Shown one piece after another: positions 40,682 through 40,690 of a stretch of DNA of 40,690 nucleotides (position 1 is its first letter; each line of letters opens with the position of its first letter). The notes beneath the pieces are model-generated. The model ran no database searches. It worked only from the letters and a program-made list of their open reading frames with translations, and was not told where the DNA came from. Location: the NCBI GenBank assembly GCA_902783135.1, contig CACZPY010000302.1, positions 1-40,690 on the forward strand, in the 5' to 3' direction. Source of the stretch: an uncultured bacterium. Lineage in GTDB: Bacteria; Verrucomicrobiota; Lentisphaeria; Victivallales; Victivallaceae. The position numbers and the translations under genes were made by a program.

Positions 40682-40690
40682 ATGAAAAAG
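40682..40690 (+). CDS. Start of a further gene (first three codons only)
   Basis: ATGAAAAAG at the window end is preceded by AAAGGAT, a good ribosome site, and by the consensus promoter at 40596-40624. MKK is a common beginning of a signal peptide, but nothing else can be said about the product. Confidence 0.55.

Overview
The window is GC-rich, gene-dense bacterial chromosome. It holds 40 protein genes (two cut by the window edges), no rRNA, tRNA or CRISPR array, and no intergenic gap over 300 bases. The longest gaps (about 140-230 bp) carry promoters, terminators or operators and are annotated below. The gene set points to a Gram-negative of the PVC superphylum, most likely Lentisphaerota (Victivallis-like). 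The supporting features are a large AIDA-repeat surface protein, a full type II secretion (T2SS) locus whose pseudopilins read R/N/A-FTL(I/L)E instead of G-FTLIE, and several lineage-type lipoproteins. The taxonomic call is an inference from gene content, not from a marker-gene tree.

Layout. 1-5106 (minus): HU/IHF-like protein, then hisS-adk-map-infA-ackA-pta, a translation/nucleotide block running into acetate metabolism. 5319-6347 (plus): a beta-propeller lactonase, convergent with a lipoprotein gene at 6439-7032 across a shared hairpin region. 7261-10425 (minus): a 1054-residue AIDA-repeat/Ig-like-repeat protein, bracketed by a 27-bp exact direct repeat whose second copy lies inside pyrD. 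10618-16754 (minus): a 1260-residue DUF3857/transglutaminase protein, an MBL-fold hydrolase, pyrK and pyrD. 16922-18806 (plus): a 32-residue basic protein, ispF, a PPK2-type kinase and an unknown 123-residue protein, read from a near-consensus promoter facing another near-consensus promoter. 18853-19842 (minus): an isochorismatase-family hydrolase and a small exported protein.

19864-31967 (minus) is a complete-looking T2SS locus read in the order [280-aa exported repeat protein]-gspL-M-C-D-E-F-G-H-I-J-K. The L-M-C-D start mirrors the pilM/N-O-P-Q order of type IV pili rather than the classical C-D-E-F-G-H-I-J-K-L-M order. No prepilin peptidase is present here. 32165-36246 (minus) is the front of a division/cell-wall cluster, mraZ-rsmH-ftsL-ftsI, preceded by four 10-bp direct repeats that overlap the -10 element and look like an MraZ operator. 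ftsQ reads divergently from a promoter so close to its ATG that the mRNA may be leaderless. It is followed by purD, a lipoprotein and a PIN-PhoH ATPase. The window closes on a consensus sigma-70 promoter and the first codons of another gene.

I see no defence island, prophage or biosynthetic cluster. The most original material is the reorganised T2SS (order, HR-domain insertion in GspC, altered pseudopilin cleavage sites, unknown exported proteins at both ends), the mraZ operator, and the AIDA-repeat protein with its flanking direct repeat.
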